From an uncultured Rhodopirellula sp. (GTDB lineage: Bacteria > Planctomycetota > Planctomycetia > Pirellulales > Pirellulaceae): 12,679 bases of DNA. Position numbers and translations under genes: made by a program. Below the pieces are notes generated by a model. That model saw only the letters and a list, made by a program, of their open reading frames with translations, had not been told where the DNA came from and made no database searches. Shown here piece by piece: positions 1 to 7,273 of this stretch; positions within the stretch are counted from its first letter, which is position 1; each line of letters opens with the position of its first letter. The DNA lies in the NCBI GenBank assembly GCA_913061385.1, contig CAJXTM010000024.1:1-12679 (forward strand). The letters are read 5' to 3'.

Positions 1-48
1 CGAGATCAGCCTCGGTCTCGTGGGCTCGGAGATGTGTATAAGAGACAG
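1..48 (+). other. Illumina Nextera i7 adapter (non-genomic)
   Basis: This is library-construction sequence, not genome. Positions 1-6 are the end of the P7 flow-cell sequence. Positions 7-14 (CAGCCTCG) are an 8-base index, the reverse complement of CGAGGCTG, which I recognise as Nextera index N710. Positions 15-29 are the Nextera read-2 primer core and 30-48 are the 19-bp Tn5 mosaic end AGATGTGTATAAGAGACAG. Genomic sequence begins at 49. Reading frames crossing position 48 are artefactual beyond it. Confidence 0.98.
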
Positions 49-1183
49 GGCCTACCCATTCCGCTGATTCTGGAGTGATTTCTAGTTTCCAGACTCGTCC
101 ACGTCCATGCAGTTGATAGGATCCGAAAACCCAGTCCGTCAAATAGAAAACTGTAGGTGTCACTTGTGTGATGCATGTTGGTCTAAAGTGGTTTCCACCA
201 CGAACCAGTGGCACCTGGCGAGTTTTGAAACTGGCTCCGTCGCTCTGCAATGGGTAAAAGTCAATGCGGTGATCTGTCCACGACGGAACGATCAGCCCGT
301 TTCCAAGCGGTGCGATGCCACAGGGCGCTTCAGCGATGCTGTGAAGCATCGGTAGTGTTCCACGAAGTTCCCCATCCCAGCAAACGAAGGGATGGAATGC
401 AGCATTTCCATAGTGCCGCTGATAGCCATAGTTTCCGCCCTCTACCACATGAATCAGTCGGCATGGGGGTCTCGCTCCCGGATCATTCTCAGCGGCGAAG
501 ATGGTACCGTCTTGTCGGACACAGACACCAAAAGGATTCCAGAAACCTTTTGCAATTCGTGTCAACGATTTGCCCTGCGGATTGCAACGGAAAATTCCTC
601 CTTCACCCGTACCAACGATCGTTTTTTTGTCTGATCCTGTAAGCGTCCACGATTTCCAGAAATTCTCGCCGAGGGCAAACACCAAGTTGCCGTCGGGGTG
701 CCAAGCCAATCCGCTCAAGCCGTTGTGGGGGTAATCAGCTTCTGTTTGCAACTCAGCCAGTACCTCGACCTCATCACCCACTCCATCACCGTTCGAATCT
801 TTGACGCGCAGAATTCGATCACGTTCGGCCAGGTACACCCAACCACCGGACCCCAGTTCCAGGTCCATGGTTGCCGTCGTTTGATTGAAGAACACCGACC
901 GTGTCCCGTCAGGTTTGAGGATCACGATTTCGTCGTGCTCAGGTCCGTCGTAATCTTCAGGGCGAAAATGTGTATGGCTACATACCAGCCAAATGTTTCC
1001 TTTGGAATCGACGTCCAGCCCAGTCGGTGTCACGACATCAGGGTGTTCCGCGACCAACGTCAGTTTGACCCCCTTTTTCGCAATCACAAGTTCAGGATTT
1101 AGATCACTTGGTGGATCAGCGCAGCATGTACAGGTTGCCAGCGGCAGCACGATCATCTGCAATGCAATTACAAGTAACCTCAT
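49..1183 (-). CDS. PVC-type membrane-bound dehydrogenase, N-terminal part (truncated by contig end)
   Basis: A continuous frame of 378 codons starts with ATG at 1183 and runs with no stop to the adapter junction, so the C-terminus is missing. It begins with a hydrophobic secretion signal (residues about 1-22, MRLLVIALQMIVLPLA...). The rest reads as a six-bladed beta-propeller of the soluble glucose/sorbosone dehydrogenase kind found in planctomycete 'putative membrane-bound dehydrogenase' proteins. Visible signatures are an EF-hand-like calcium loop DSNGDGVGDE (129-138), PHNGLSGLAWHPDG (152-165), WNPFGV (215-220) and EGGNYGY (248-254). Family members are usually far longer, with HEAT repeats and a C-terminal CxxCH cytochrome c domain; neither would be expected in this part. 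No CxxCH is present here. GGAG lies 5 nt before the ATG. The gene is downstream of, and probably co-transcribed with, the TIM-barrel gene. A simple PQQ-type sugar dehydrogenase is the alternative. The substrate is unknown. Confidence 0.85.
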
Positions 1184-1188
1184 TGAAA

Positions 1189-1192
1189 CTCC
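1189..1192 (-). promoter_or_regulatory. Shine-Dalgarno site of the PVC dehydrogenase gene
   Basis: GGAG on the minus strand sits 5 nt upstream of the ATG at 1183. It supports this start, and the signal peptide follows immediately. It is one of the clearer ribosome binding sites in a window where most genes have weak ones. Confidence 0.6.
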
Positions 1193-1254
1193 AAACGGTC
1201 TGTTTGTATGTGAAACGAATATTCTGATGTTCAAGCGGATTGAGCTGCCGAATT

Positions 1255-2115
1255 CTAGCCCTTGATCTTGGCAATTGCTTCTTCCGCTACGGTAAAACAC
1301 TGTTGAATGTCATCGATTGGATTTTGTGGATTCGCCTCGTATTCCAGCGAGATCGAACCGTCTGTGGGAAAGTTGACTGACTTCAATGTTGTAAACAATT
1401 CTGAGACATCCAAGAATCCACTGCCGATGACGACATTGCGGGATTTCTTTTCCTGTTTCTCCTCGTCTTTGATATGAAGTGCAAAGACTCGATCTCCAAT
1501 GCGTTTGACGGCCTCTATGGGATCCTCACCGCTGCGAATGAAGTGACCAGTATCAACGCACGCTCCAATGCGAGGGTCATGGTCTTTGATGGCCGTTACT
1601 ACCTCGTCGATCTTGTCATAAGAAGAACCCGGACCATGATTGTGAATGCAGATTCGAATATCAAATTCGGCGACAAGTTTATCAAGGCTCTCGAAGGCAT
1701 TGGGTTGTGGGTTGGCGGTGATGTTTTTCAGGCCAGCTCGTTTCGCAAATTCAAATACTGTTCGATTCGATTCATGATCATCGGTGAAGCGATTCACACC
1801 GTGCGAGCTCATCTTGATGTTCGCGCGGTCAAGTTTCTTGCGGAGTTCTGCCAGCTGTTGAGTCGTTGAGTCCAGCGGCACATGCTTTCGATAGAATTCG
1901 AGGAAGTGCAATCCAAGTCCCCGCATGTGACGGATTGCCTCGTCGACATTGAAACTGCGAAGGGAGTAACTTTGAATCCCGACAGGCCAGCCGCCAAATC
2001 GATCATTCAGAGGTTCTGCGAGCGAAGTTTGATTTCCTGATACACCGGCTACTGCGGCAGACGAACCGGCAATGAATTGACGGCGGGAAAATTGCAAACT
2101 GGTCGGCGTGGGCAT
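1255..2115 (-). CDS. Tat-exported sugar phosphate isomerase/epimerase (TIM barrel)
   Basis: Product of 286 residues, related to xylose isomerase-like TIM-barrel enzymes (AP endonuclease 2 superfamily). I chose the ATG at 2115 because it puts a twin-arginine signal at the N-terminus: FSRRQFIAGSSAAVAG, with RR at residues 11-12. A longer in-frame TTG start at 2250 would bury that signal behind 45 low-complexity residues. Likely metal/substrate residues of the family are present: E73 (FLEFY), H158/H160 (IHNHGP), D188 and H191 (VDTGHF), H214 (LHIKDE) and E258 (SLEYE). The fold is therefore probably active. The Tat signal implies folding in the cytoplasm, often with metal, and action outside the inner membrane. 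The protein is encoded just upstream of the PVC dehydrogenase and divergently from a DUF1080 protein, which suggests carbohydrate processing. Recent work places such epimerase-like proteins in 3-keto-sugar routes. The substrate cannot be read from sequence. Confidence 0.88.
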   Translation of the reverse strand: MPTPTSLQFSRRQFIAGSSAAVAGVSGNQTSLAEPLNDRFGGWPVGIQSYSLRSFNVDEAIRHMRGLGLHFLEFYRKHVPLDSTTQQLAELRKKLDRANIKMSSHGVNRFTDDHESNRTVFEFAKRAGLKNITANPQPNAFESLDKLVAEFDIRICIHNHGPGSSYDKIDEVVTAIKDHDPRIGACVDTGHFIRSGEDPIEAVKRIGDRVFALHIKDEEKQEKKSRNVVIGSGFLDVSELFTTLKSVNFPTDGSISLEYEANPQNPIDDIQQCFTVAEEAIAKIKG

Positions 2116-2375
2116 AGCAGAGAGCCTTGCAGCTGAGGCGGGGACTTTTGAGACAGACGGTGAATCCTGGCCGGGGGGATTGACTTTGGATTCGGGGTGG
2201 AATTGGTGCTCAGTGTCAGTTTTGTGTCGGAGCCAGTGGCGATGACACAAAAGTCTCTCGATCCCTGAATTGTAGTCGATGATGTCCCCTCCATTTTGAA
2301 TAGGTGAAAGAACGTCGAATTATGTGTAGAATCACACTGAACGTATGCCCCTTCTCTTTTGCTGATACATCCATC
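2116..2375. promoter_or_regulatory. Divergent intergenic region between TIM-barrel and DUF1080 genes
   Basis: These 260 bp separate two divergently transcribed secreted-protein genes and must hold both promoters. I found no convincing pair of -35/-10 boxes and no clear inverted-repeat operator. Part of the region can be read as N-terminal extensions of both flanking genes (GTG at 2304 and ATG at 2322 on plus, TTG at 2250 on minus). Those extensions look unlike protein and would displace both signal peptides, so I treat the region as non-coding. Confidence 0.5.
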
Positions 2376-3170
2376 ATGACACGATTTGCTATTGCTTTAG
2401 TGCTGTTCTTTGTTGCGTTTGCGTTTCCCGCCAACAGCTTTTGTCAGGCAGCTGACGAGGGTGAGTGGATTCAGCTTTTCAATGGGAAAGACCTTGATGG
2501 CTGGATACCAAAAATTCGCTATCACGAATTGAGTGATAATTACGGTGATACATTTCGGGTGGAGGATGGACTGCTCAAAGTTGGCTACGAAAACTATGAT
2601 GGGTTCGGCGAAAAGTTTGGACATCTGTTTTACAAAGACAGTTTCTCGAACTACCGAATGCGGGTGGAGTATCGATTCGTAGGTGATCAGTGTAAGGATG
2701 GGCCCGGTTGGGCTTTGCGTAACAGTGGTGTCATGGTTCATGGTGAGAAGCCCGAGGAGATGGCAAAAGATCAGGACTTTCCTGTCTCGATTGAAGTGCA
2801 ATTGTTGGGTGGAGATGGCAAAAGTAATCGCACAACATCCAACCTTTGTACGCCGGGTACAAACGTCGAAATGAAAGGAAAACTGTTCAAACCACACTGC
2901 ACAAAATCCACATCGAAGACGTATCACGGGCCACAGTGGGTGACTGCAGAAATCGAAGTCCGAGGGAATCAGGTCATCAAGCATGTGCTTGATGGCGCAG
3001 TCGTGCTTGAGTACACAAAACCACAATTGGATGACCGTGATGCGCACGCAAAGGAATTGGCTGGAAAAGCTGGCACGAAGATGCTCAGTGGAGGCACGAT
3101 TTCGCTTCAGTCAGAAAGTCATCCTGTGCATTTTCGCAAGGTCGAACTGATGATCCTCGACGACAAGTGA
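2376..3170 (+). CDS. Secreted DUF1080 / 3-keto-disaccharide hydrolase family protein
   Basis: Product of 264 residues when started at the ATG at 2376. That start gives a clean Sec signal peptide (MTRFAIALVLFFVAFAFPANSFCQA, written here only as the first 25 residues' hydrophobic run) with likely cleavage after CQA. No good Shine-Dalgarno precedes it; an in-frame GTG at 2304 or ATG at 2322 is possible. The mature protein has the hallmarks of the concanavalin/LamG-like DUF1080 fold: WIQLFNGKDLDGW near its start, NSGVMVHG in the middle and GGTISLQSESHPVHFRKVEL at the end. The family is named for cleavage of 3-keto-glycosides, acting after a C3 dehydrogenase. Some members are lyases or plain carbohydrate-binding proteins, so activity is not certain. 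It faces the TIM-barrel epimerase/PVC dehydrogenase operon across a shared promoter region. Its final codons and TGA lie in a tandem repeat. Confidence 0.88.
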   Translation: MTRFAIALVLFFVAFAFPANSFCQAADEGEWIQLFNGKDLDGWIPKIRYHELSDNYGDTFRVEDGLLKVGYENYDGFGEKFGHLFYKDSFSNYRMRVEYRFVGDQCKDGPGWALRNSGVMVHGEKPEEMAKDQDFPVSIEVQLLGGDGKSNRTTSNLCTPGTNVEMKGKLFKPHCTKSTSKTYHGPQWVTAEIEVRGNQVIKHVLDGAVVLEYTKPQLDDRDAHAKELAGKAGTKMLSGGTISLQSESHPVHFRKVELMILDDK

Positions 3171-3210
3171 TCCTCGACGACAAGTGATCCTCGACGACAA
3201 GTGATCTCGA
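3151..3210 (+). repeat. 17-bp tandem repeat spanning the DUF1080 stop codon
   Basis: The unit TGATCCTCGACGACAAG occurs three times head to tail without mismatch (3151-3167, 3168-3184, 3185-3201). A degenerate fourth start, TGATCTCGA, follows at 3202-3210 and lacks one C. The first copy encodes the C-terminal ILDDK, and the TGA that opens the second copy is the gene's stop codon. Because 17 is not a multiple of three, the extra copies fall outside the frame and leave the protein unchanged. Replication slippage at the 3' end is the simplest explanation; an assembly artefact is possible. Confidence 0.95.
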
Positions 3211-3489
3211 TGCTTGGTGTGTCAGAATTCACGTTTCTGGGGTTGCGAGGCCAGTAAGGTTGAACGGATTTTGGTCTTACACACGTTTTGTAAATTAGGA
3301 TCGTGTGAGGATGACCCCGTCGAATAGCCGGCTTTCAATTCAGATTTCATCATGCCGGGATCTTGGAAGTGTGAGACGCTGGCGGGGAAATTTGTTGGTG
3401 TGCACGTGTAGAATGGAAGTATCTTCCTGTTTCATTCTGTTTGAAGCGGGTTTTTTGTGTGCTTTCCACGTAACAGGGGCAATGGAACC
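3171..3489. other. Intergenic region upstream of astD
   Basis: These 319 bp hold no supported gene. The first 40 bp are the tandem repeat tail. A 66-codon plus-strand frame (3305-3505) has no recognisable features and overlaps the astD start, so I reject it. The region must contain the promoter for astD-astB unless the operon reads through from the DUF1080 gene, but no strong -35/-10 pair is visible. A small perfect hairpin lies at 3415-3427. Confidence 0.6.
3415..3427. promoter_or_regulatory. Short inverted repeat in the astD leader
   Basis: GGAAG-TAT-CTTCC is a perfect 5-bp inverted repeat with a 3-nt centre, 62 bp before the astD start codon. No T-run directly follows it, so it is not a standard terminator. 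It could be half of an operator or a minor RNA hairpin, and chance is a real possibility at this length. Confidence 0.25.
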
Positions 3490-4938
3490 ATGTCGCACTC
3501 ATTGATAAGTGTCAGCCCGATTGATGGAGAGGCTCTTTGGCAGGGAGACGCTGCTGATGAACTGGAAATTCGTCAGTGTATGGAACGTGCTGCGATAGCA
3601 CTGGGTGCCTGGCGTTCCAAATCGGTTGATGAACGAATCGTGGTTGTGAGACGTTTCGGTGCTGAACTGACTGCCAGACGCACTGAAATATCGACTTTGA
3701 TTAGCCGCGAAGTTGGTAAGTTGGCTTGGGATGCAGACGGAGAGGTTGCGGCAGCTATTGCCAAAGTCGAGATGTCGATTTTGGCCCGAGAGCAGCGAGT
3801 AAGCGATTTGCAAATCGAAACCAGTAGCGCATCTGCATCTCCGGTTCAACGCAAAGTGCGATATCAACCCCTTGGAGTAACCTTGGTTTTGGGGCCGTTC
3901 AATTTTCCACTGCATCTTCCGGGGGGCCAAATCATTCCTGCGTTACTTGCGGGTAATGCTGTTGTCTTCAAACCAAGTGAGCAGGCAATGGCGGTTGCTC
4001 AGTGGATGGTCGATGCATGGAATCGTGCTGGGCTGCCTCGTGATGTTCTGCAGTTGTTGCCTGGTGCAGCAGAAACGGCAAAGATGGCGATTGATGCGCC
4101 GGAAGTTTCCGCTGTCTTCCTGACCGGAGGACGTGACGCAGGGAACGCGATTCATCGACAGCTAGCTGGTCGACCGGAGGTTCTACTTGCTTTGGAATTG
4201 GGTGGTAACAATCCCATTGTGACTTTGGATTCTGTTGACCCGGAAGCTGCTGCAAGGATTGTTTCCTTTTCCGCCTTTATTTCAGCCGGGCAACGCTGCA
4301 CGTGTGCACGTCGTGCTGTGTTTCTTTCGAATGCAGCGGCCAACAGGCAAATTGAAACATTGGTCAACAGGACGCGAGAGTTGCGGGTCGGGATGCCGTT
4401 TGGTTCGCCTGTCCCACACGTTGGGCCACTTGTATCAAAGGCAGCGGCATCAAATGTGATTCGAGTCTATGACCGTTTACTGAGTCTTGGTTGTAACCCG
4501 TTGTTACCACTCGAGACTGGCAAATCATCCAGTTCATTGCTTGCGCCAGCGATTGTGGATGCGACTGGTGTCCCATTGGATGCCGTTTGCGAAATGAACA
4601 AAATGGAGTGGTTTGGACCACTCTTGGTTGTTCAGAAGGTGAGTGACTTTGAGGCGGCAGTGGAGGCAGCTGCTGGGACTCCTTATGGTTTATCGGCAGC
4701 TCTTCTTGGGGGGACAGACAAGCTGTTTGAGCAGTTCGTCGATTCTGTTGGGGCTGGGGTCGTGAACTGGAACTCTCCCACCACCGGCGCTGCGGGTGCA
4801 TTGCCTTTTGGTGGGTTGGGATCGAGTGGGAACCATCGTCCAGCTGGATATTTCGCGATCGACTTCTGTTGCGATCCTGTTGCTTCTCTGGAGCAGTCAA
4901 CGCCAGGTGTAGCGGATCCGTGGGATGTTGCTAAATGA
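3490..4938 (+). CDS. astD: N-succinylglutamate 5-semialdehyde dehydrogenase (AstD)
   Basis: Product of 482 residues, close to the roughly 490 of enterobacterial AstD. The enzyme oxidises N-succinyl-L-glutamate 5-semialdehyde to N-succinylglutamate with NAD+, the fourth step of arginine breakdown by the AST pathway, in the cytoplasm. The aldehyde dehydrogenase fold is complete: GPFNFP (135-140), FKPSEQA (160-166), FLTGG (210-214), catalytic Glu in LELGGNNP (E236) and catalytic Cys in SAGQRCTCARR (C270). The GQRCTCARR version and the IHRQLAG stretch are typical of AstD rather than other aldehyde dehydrogenases. Start chosen at ATG 3490, with AGGGG 10 nt upstream; an upstream in-frame start at 3457 adds only 11 unlikely residues. 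It overlaps astB by 4 nt (ATGA), so the two are translationally coupled. The usual astA and astC are not upstream. A related semialdehyde dehydrogenase specificity is the only real alternative. Confidence 0.92.
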   Translation: MSHSLISVSPIDGEALWQGDAADELEIRQCMERAAIALGAWRSKSVDERIVVVRRFGAELTARRTEISTLISREVGKLAWDADGEVAAAIAKVEMSILAREQRVSDLQIETSSASASPVQRKVRYQPLGVTLVLGPFNFPLHLPGGQIIPALLAGNAVVFKPSEQAMAVAQWMVDAWNRAGLPRDVLQLLPGAAETAKMAIDAPEVSAVFLTGGRDAGNAIHRQLAGRPEVLLALELGGNNPIVTLDSVDPEAAARIVSFSAFISAGQRCTCARRAVFLSNAAANRQIETLVNRTRELRVGMPFGSPVPHVGPLVSKAAASNVIRVYDRLLSLGCNPLLPLETGKSSSSLLAPAIVDATGVPLDAVCEMNKMEWFGPLLVVQKVSDFEAAVEAAAGTPYGLSAALLGGTDKLFEQFVDSVGAGVVNWNSPTTGAAGALPFGGLGSSGNHRPAGYFAIDFCCDPVASLEQSTPGVADPWDVAK

Positions 4939-6260
4939 GTTTCATTGATGCACAGATTGACCGGATCGTTGGCCCGACCCATCATTTTGGTGGTCTGGGT
5001 GTTGGGAATGTTGCTTCACAAATACATGCGGGACAGGTTTCGAATCCACAAGCAGCAGCTTTGCAGGGACTCGACAAAATGCGTTTGGTTGCTGGGTTGG
5101 GTGTTCCTCAATTGATTTTGCCGCCGCAGCCCCGACCAGACTTTCATTTGTTGAATGCGTTTGGTTTCACTGGTACACCTGAGGAAATACTGAAATCGGT
5201 ATTGAACGATGATCCCATGATCCTCTCCGCAGCAGCGAGTTGTTCGGCCATGTGGACAGCTAACGCCGCCACGGTCACACCATCTTGTGACAGAGTCGGA
5301 GGCTTGCCTGTCATGACGGTGGCAAATCTGAGTGCCAGCCTTCATCGCTCGATTGAGGCGGCACACACGCAGCGCGAGTTATGTACGTTATTGAAAAATG
5401 GAGTTGATGTTCGCGAGGCATTGCCTGGAGGTGCCCCGATGCGAGATGAGGGGGCGGCAAATCACATGCGTTTTTCAAGCCCCGATGGCCAATCGGGATT
5501 GAATGTGTTTGTGCATGGCGATGGTTCGCCTGAGCCGCAATGCCATTGGCCCAGGCAGACATTGGCTGCCGGCAAGGCAATTGCACGCAGTCATGGTCTG
5601 AGAGAATGTGATGTGTTTCACTTAAAGCAACATCCTGAAGCGATTGATGCTGGAGCATTTCACAATGACGTTGTAGCGATGAGTCATCATGACTTGCTCA
5701 TTCACCATGAATTCGCTTTTGCTGCTGAATCTTGCTCGGAAATTGTGCGGATGCAGAGTCGCTTTCAGGATATCGTGGAAAGTCCCCTAAGAATCCTGAG
5801 TATCAGGTCCAGCGAATTGACTTTGGAAGACGCAATAAAGACCTATTTTTTTAACAGCCAAATTGTTTCAACATCCGTGTCAGGAAAGACGACTTTGACT
5901 GTTCTTTGCCCAGTCCAAGTGCAGCGTCATCCCGCAGCAAATGAATTGGTTCAGCGTTTGTGCGCCGAGCAAGTATTTGATGACGTCCGTTTTGTCGATC
6001 TGGGGCAGAGTATGGATGGCGGTGGTGGGCCGGCGTGTCTGCGGTTGCGTGTGCCAGTTTCTGAACAGGAACTTGCTTGCTTCGATGGCTCCGCTGTTTG
6101 GACGGACGCTCTGGATTCGGATTTGCGTGACATCATTAGTGATCGGTATCCCTGCAAGTTGCAACTTGCCGACCTTGCGGATATCGAAATCTGTCAGCAG
6201 GCTCTGGAGACTCAGGGAGTGCTTGCGGAACGCCTTATGCAGAATGCTACCGGTGCATGA
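4935..6260 (+). CDS. astB: N-succinylarginine dihydrolase (AstB)
   Basis: Product of 441 residues (E. coli AstB is about 447). It hydrolyses N2-succinyl-L-arginine to N2-succinyl-L-ornithine, two ammonia and CO2, the second step of the AST pathway. It belongs to the amidinotransferase/arginine deiminase (pentein) fold. The N-terminal IVGPTHHFGGLGVGN is the family signature. The catalytic triad is intact: E172 in DEGAANH, H243 in AFHNDVVA and C368 in GGGGPACLRLRVP, at nearly the same spacing as in E. coli. N110 to D119 (NAATVTPSCD) is also conserved family sequence. The start ATG overlaps the astD stop, and GGGA lies 9 nt upstream inside astD. No astE or other AST gene follows; the next gene points the other way. 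Identification is firm; the physiological route is less so because the rest of the pathway is not in view. Confidence 0.95.
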   Translation: MSFIDAQIDRIVGPTHHFGGLGVGNVASQIHAGQVSNPQAAALQGLDKMRLVAGLGVPQLILPPQPRPDFHLLNAFGFTGTPEEILKSVLNDDPMILSAAASCSAMWTANAATVTPSCDRVGGLPVMTVANLSASLHRSIEAAHTQRELCTLLKNGVDVREALPGGAPMRDEGAANHMRFSSPDGQSGLNVFVHGDGSPEPQCHWPRQTLAAGKAIARSHGLRECDVFHLKQHPEAIDAGAFHNDVVAMSHHDLLIHHEFAFAAESCSEIVRMQSRFQDIVESPLRILSIRSSELTLEDAIKTYFFNSQIVSTSVSGKTTLTVLCPVQVQRHPAANELVQRLCAEQVFDDVRFVDLGQSMDGGGGPACLRLRVPVSEQELACFDGSAVWTDALDSDLRDIISDRYPCKLQLADLADIEICQQALETQGVLAERLMQNATGA

Positions 6261-6380
6261 GCGTTGCGGCACTCGGGTTTGATTTGTTGGGCAAGTTGCC
6301 GTTCGTGCAGATGTTTGCGACGGGTGGGCCAAAATTCAGGCAGGGCATTTTTTTTTCAAGGTGCCGCTACTTAGCGAAAC
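6261..6380. other. Convergent intergenic gap astB / amidohydrolase
   Basis: This 120-bp gap lies between two convergent genes. It contains a T tract (6348-6356) and, just after it, a tight hairpin CGCTA-CT-TAGCG (6365-6376). On neither strand does a GC-rich stem immediately precede a U-run, so I do not call a factor-independent terminator. Confidence 0.4.
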
Positions 6381-7226
6381 TCATTCGGTGTCGGGATTTA
6401 CGTCTCTCGGTTTTGCCAAGTCAGCGTAGAATTCAGTTCGGCGATCATTGAATCGATGGATCACGTGCTTGCCCGGGACACGTTCGATTCGCTTGTTTCT
6501 TGCTGCATCGAGATTGATCTCAGCTGTCAGGACCTGTTCTTCGGAACTGTCGGTGCTGGCCAAAATGACCCCGTCGGGGCCGCAGATCGAACTGCAGCCG
6601 CAAAACCCGAATCCATTTTCTTCGCCGACGCGATTGGCTGCCGCGAAAAAAAGATGATTTTCCATGCTGCGGGCCGGTGGAACCACTTCTGCTGTTCTCG
6701 AGGCACCATTGGGCCAATTGGTGCCCAGAGTAATGATGTCTGCTCCTTCCAATGCAAGCAGACGCATTGGCTCCGGAAAGGAGCAGTCATAACAAATTGC
6801 CATCCCAATCTTCGCGTCACCTGCCCTGTGAATCTGGTAAGGAATGTCACCGCGATCAACGAAACGGTCGATACCCAAATGTGGGAGATGGATTTTGCGA
6901 TAGTGGCCAATGAGGCCTTCAGGCCCGAACAAGGCGTAGGCATTGAATAAAAGGTTGCCCGAGCGTTCCAGAAATCCTAGTGTCAATCTGAGTTCGTGCT
7001 CGGCGGCAGCTTTGATTAGCGGTTCAAATCGCGAGTCGTTGAGCTCCATCGAATGCGGTAAAGCTTCATCACGACTGTCGTAGGCATACCCGGAAAGCAT
7101 ACACTCAGGAAACACAACCAGATCTGCATCACGCACGGGTGCGGTATCCAGCCAGTTCAAGACACGCTGGATATTTGAAGAAATATCAGCAAAAGTTACA
7201 TCTGATTGAACGCAAGTTAGCAACAT
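6381..7226 (-). CDS. Carbon-nitrogen hydrolase (nitrilase superfamily amidase)
   Basis: Product of 281 residues, the normal length for a single-domain nitrilase-superfamily amidase. It hydrolyses a C-N bond in an amide or carbamoyl substrate in the cytoplasm; no signal peptide is seen. The Glu-Lys-Cys triad is complete: E41 (VVFPECMLSGY), K111 (YRKIHLP) and C145 (MAICYDCSFPE). Downstream, RSMENHLFFAAANRVG is the usual conserved segment after the active site. Sequence resembles the aliphatic/omega-amidase and N-carbamoyl hydrolase branches, but I cannot assign the substrate. It is divergent from sthA with only 47 bp between start codons, so both promoters overlap. It is convergent with astB. 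A role in amide nitrogen salvage alongside arginine catabolism is possible but rests only on proximity. No strong Shine-Dalgarno is visible before the ATG. Confidence 0.9.
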   Translation of the reverse strand: MLLTCVQSDVTFADISSNIQRVLNWLDTAPVRDADLVVFPECMLSGYAYDSRDEALPHSMELNDSRFEPLIKAAAEHELRLTLGFLERSGNLLFNAYALFGPEGLIGHYRKIHLPHLGIDRFVDRGDIPYQIHRAGDAKIGMAICYDCSFPEPMRLLALEGADIITLGTNWPNGASRTAEVVPPARSMENHLFFAAANRVGEENGFGFCGCSSICGPDGVILASTDSSEEQVLTAEINLDAARNKRIERVPGKHVIHRFNDRRTEFYADLAKPRDVNPDTE

Positions 7227-7273
7227 CGAAAAAGCCGTGTTTGTCGCGGAACTAATAAGGGACGCCCAGTATT
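7227..7273. promoter_or_regulatory. Short divergent promoter region and sthA ribosome binding site
   Basis: Only 47 bp separate the start codons of the amidase (minus) and sthA (plus), so the two promoters must overlap each other or the coding regions. AAGGGA at 7257-7262, 11 nt before the sthA ATG, is the likely Shine-Dalgarno. No clear operator dyad was found. Confidence 0.5.

Noticed and set aside
107..1102. Several plus-strand frames of 77-134 codons across the left end
   Set aside because: They lie opposite the continuous 378-codon dehydrogenase frame on the minus strand, which has a signal peptide, a ribosome binding site and family motifs. The plus-strand translations show none.
2397..3047. 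216-codon minus-strand frame opposite the DUF1080 gene
   Set aside because: It is antisense to a gene with a clear family assignment, and its translation is rich in Cys/His with no recognisable motif.
3305..3505. Possible 66-codon gene upstream of astD
   Set aside because: No ribosome binding site, domain or protein-like pattern is seen, and it overlaps the astD start.
6348..6376. T tract and hairpin between astB and the amidase gene as a bidirectional terminator
   Set aside because: The hairpin (5-bp stem, 2-nt loop) follows rather than precedes the T-run on the plus strand, and on the minus strand it is followed by A residues. The order is wrong for a factor-independent terminator.
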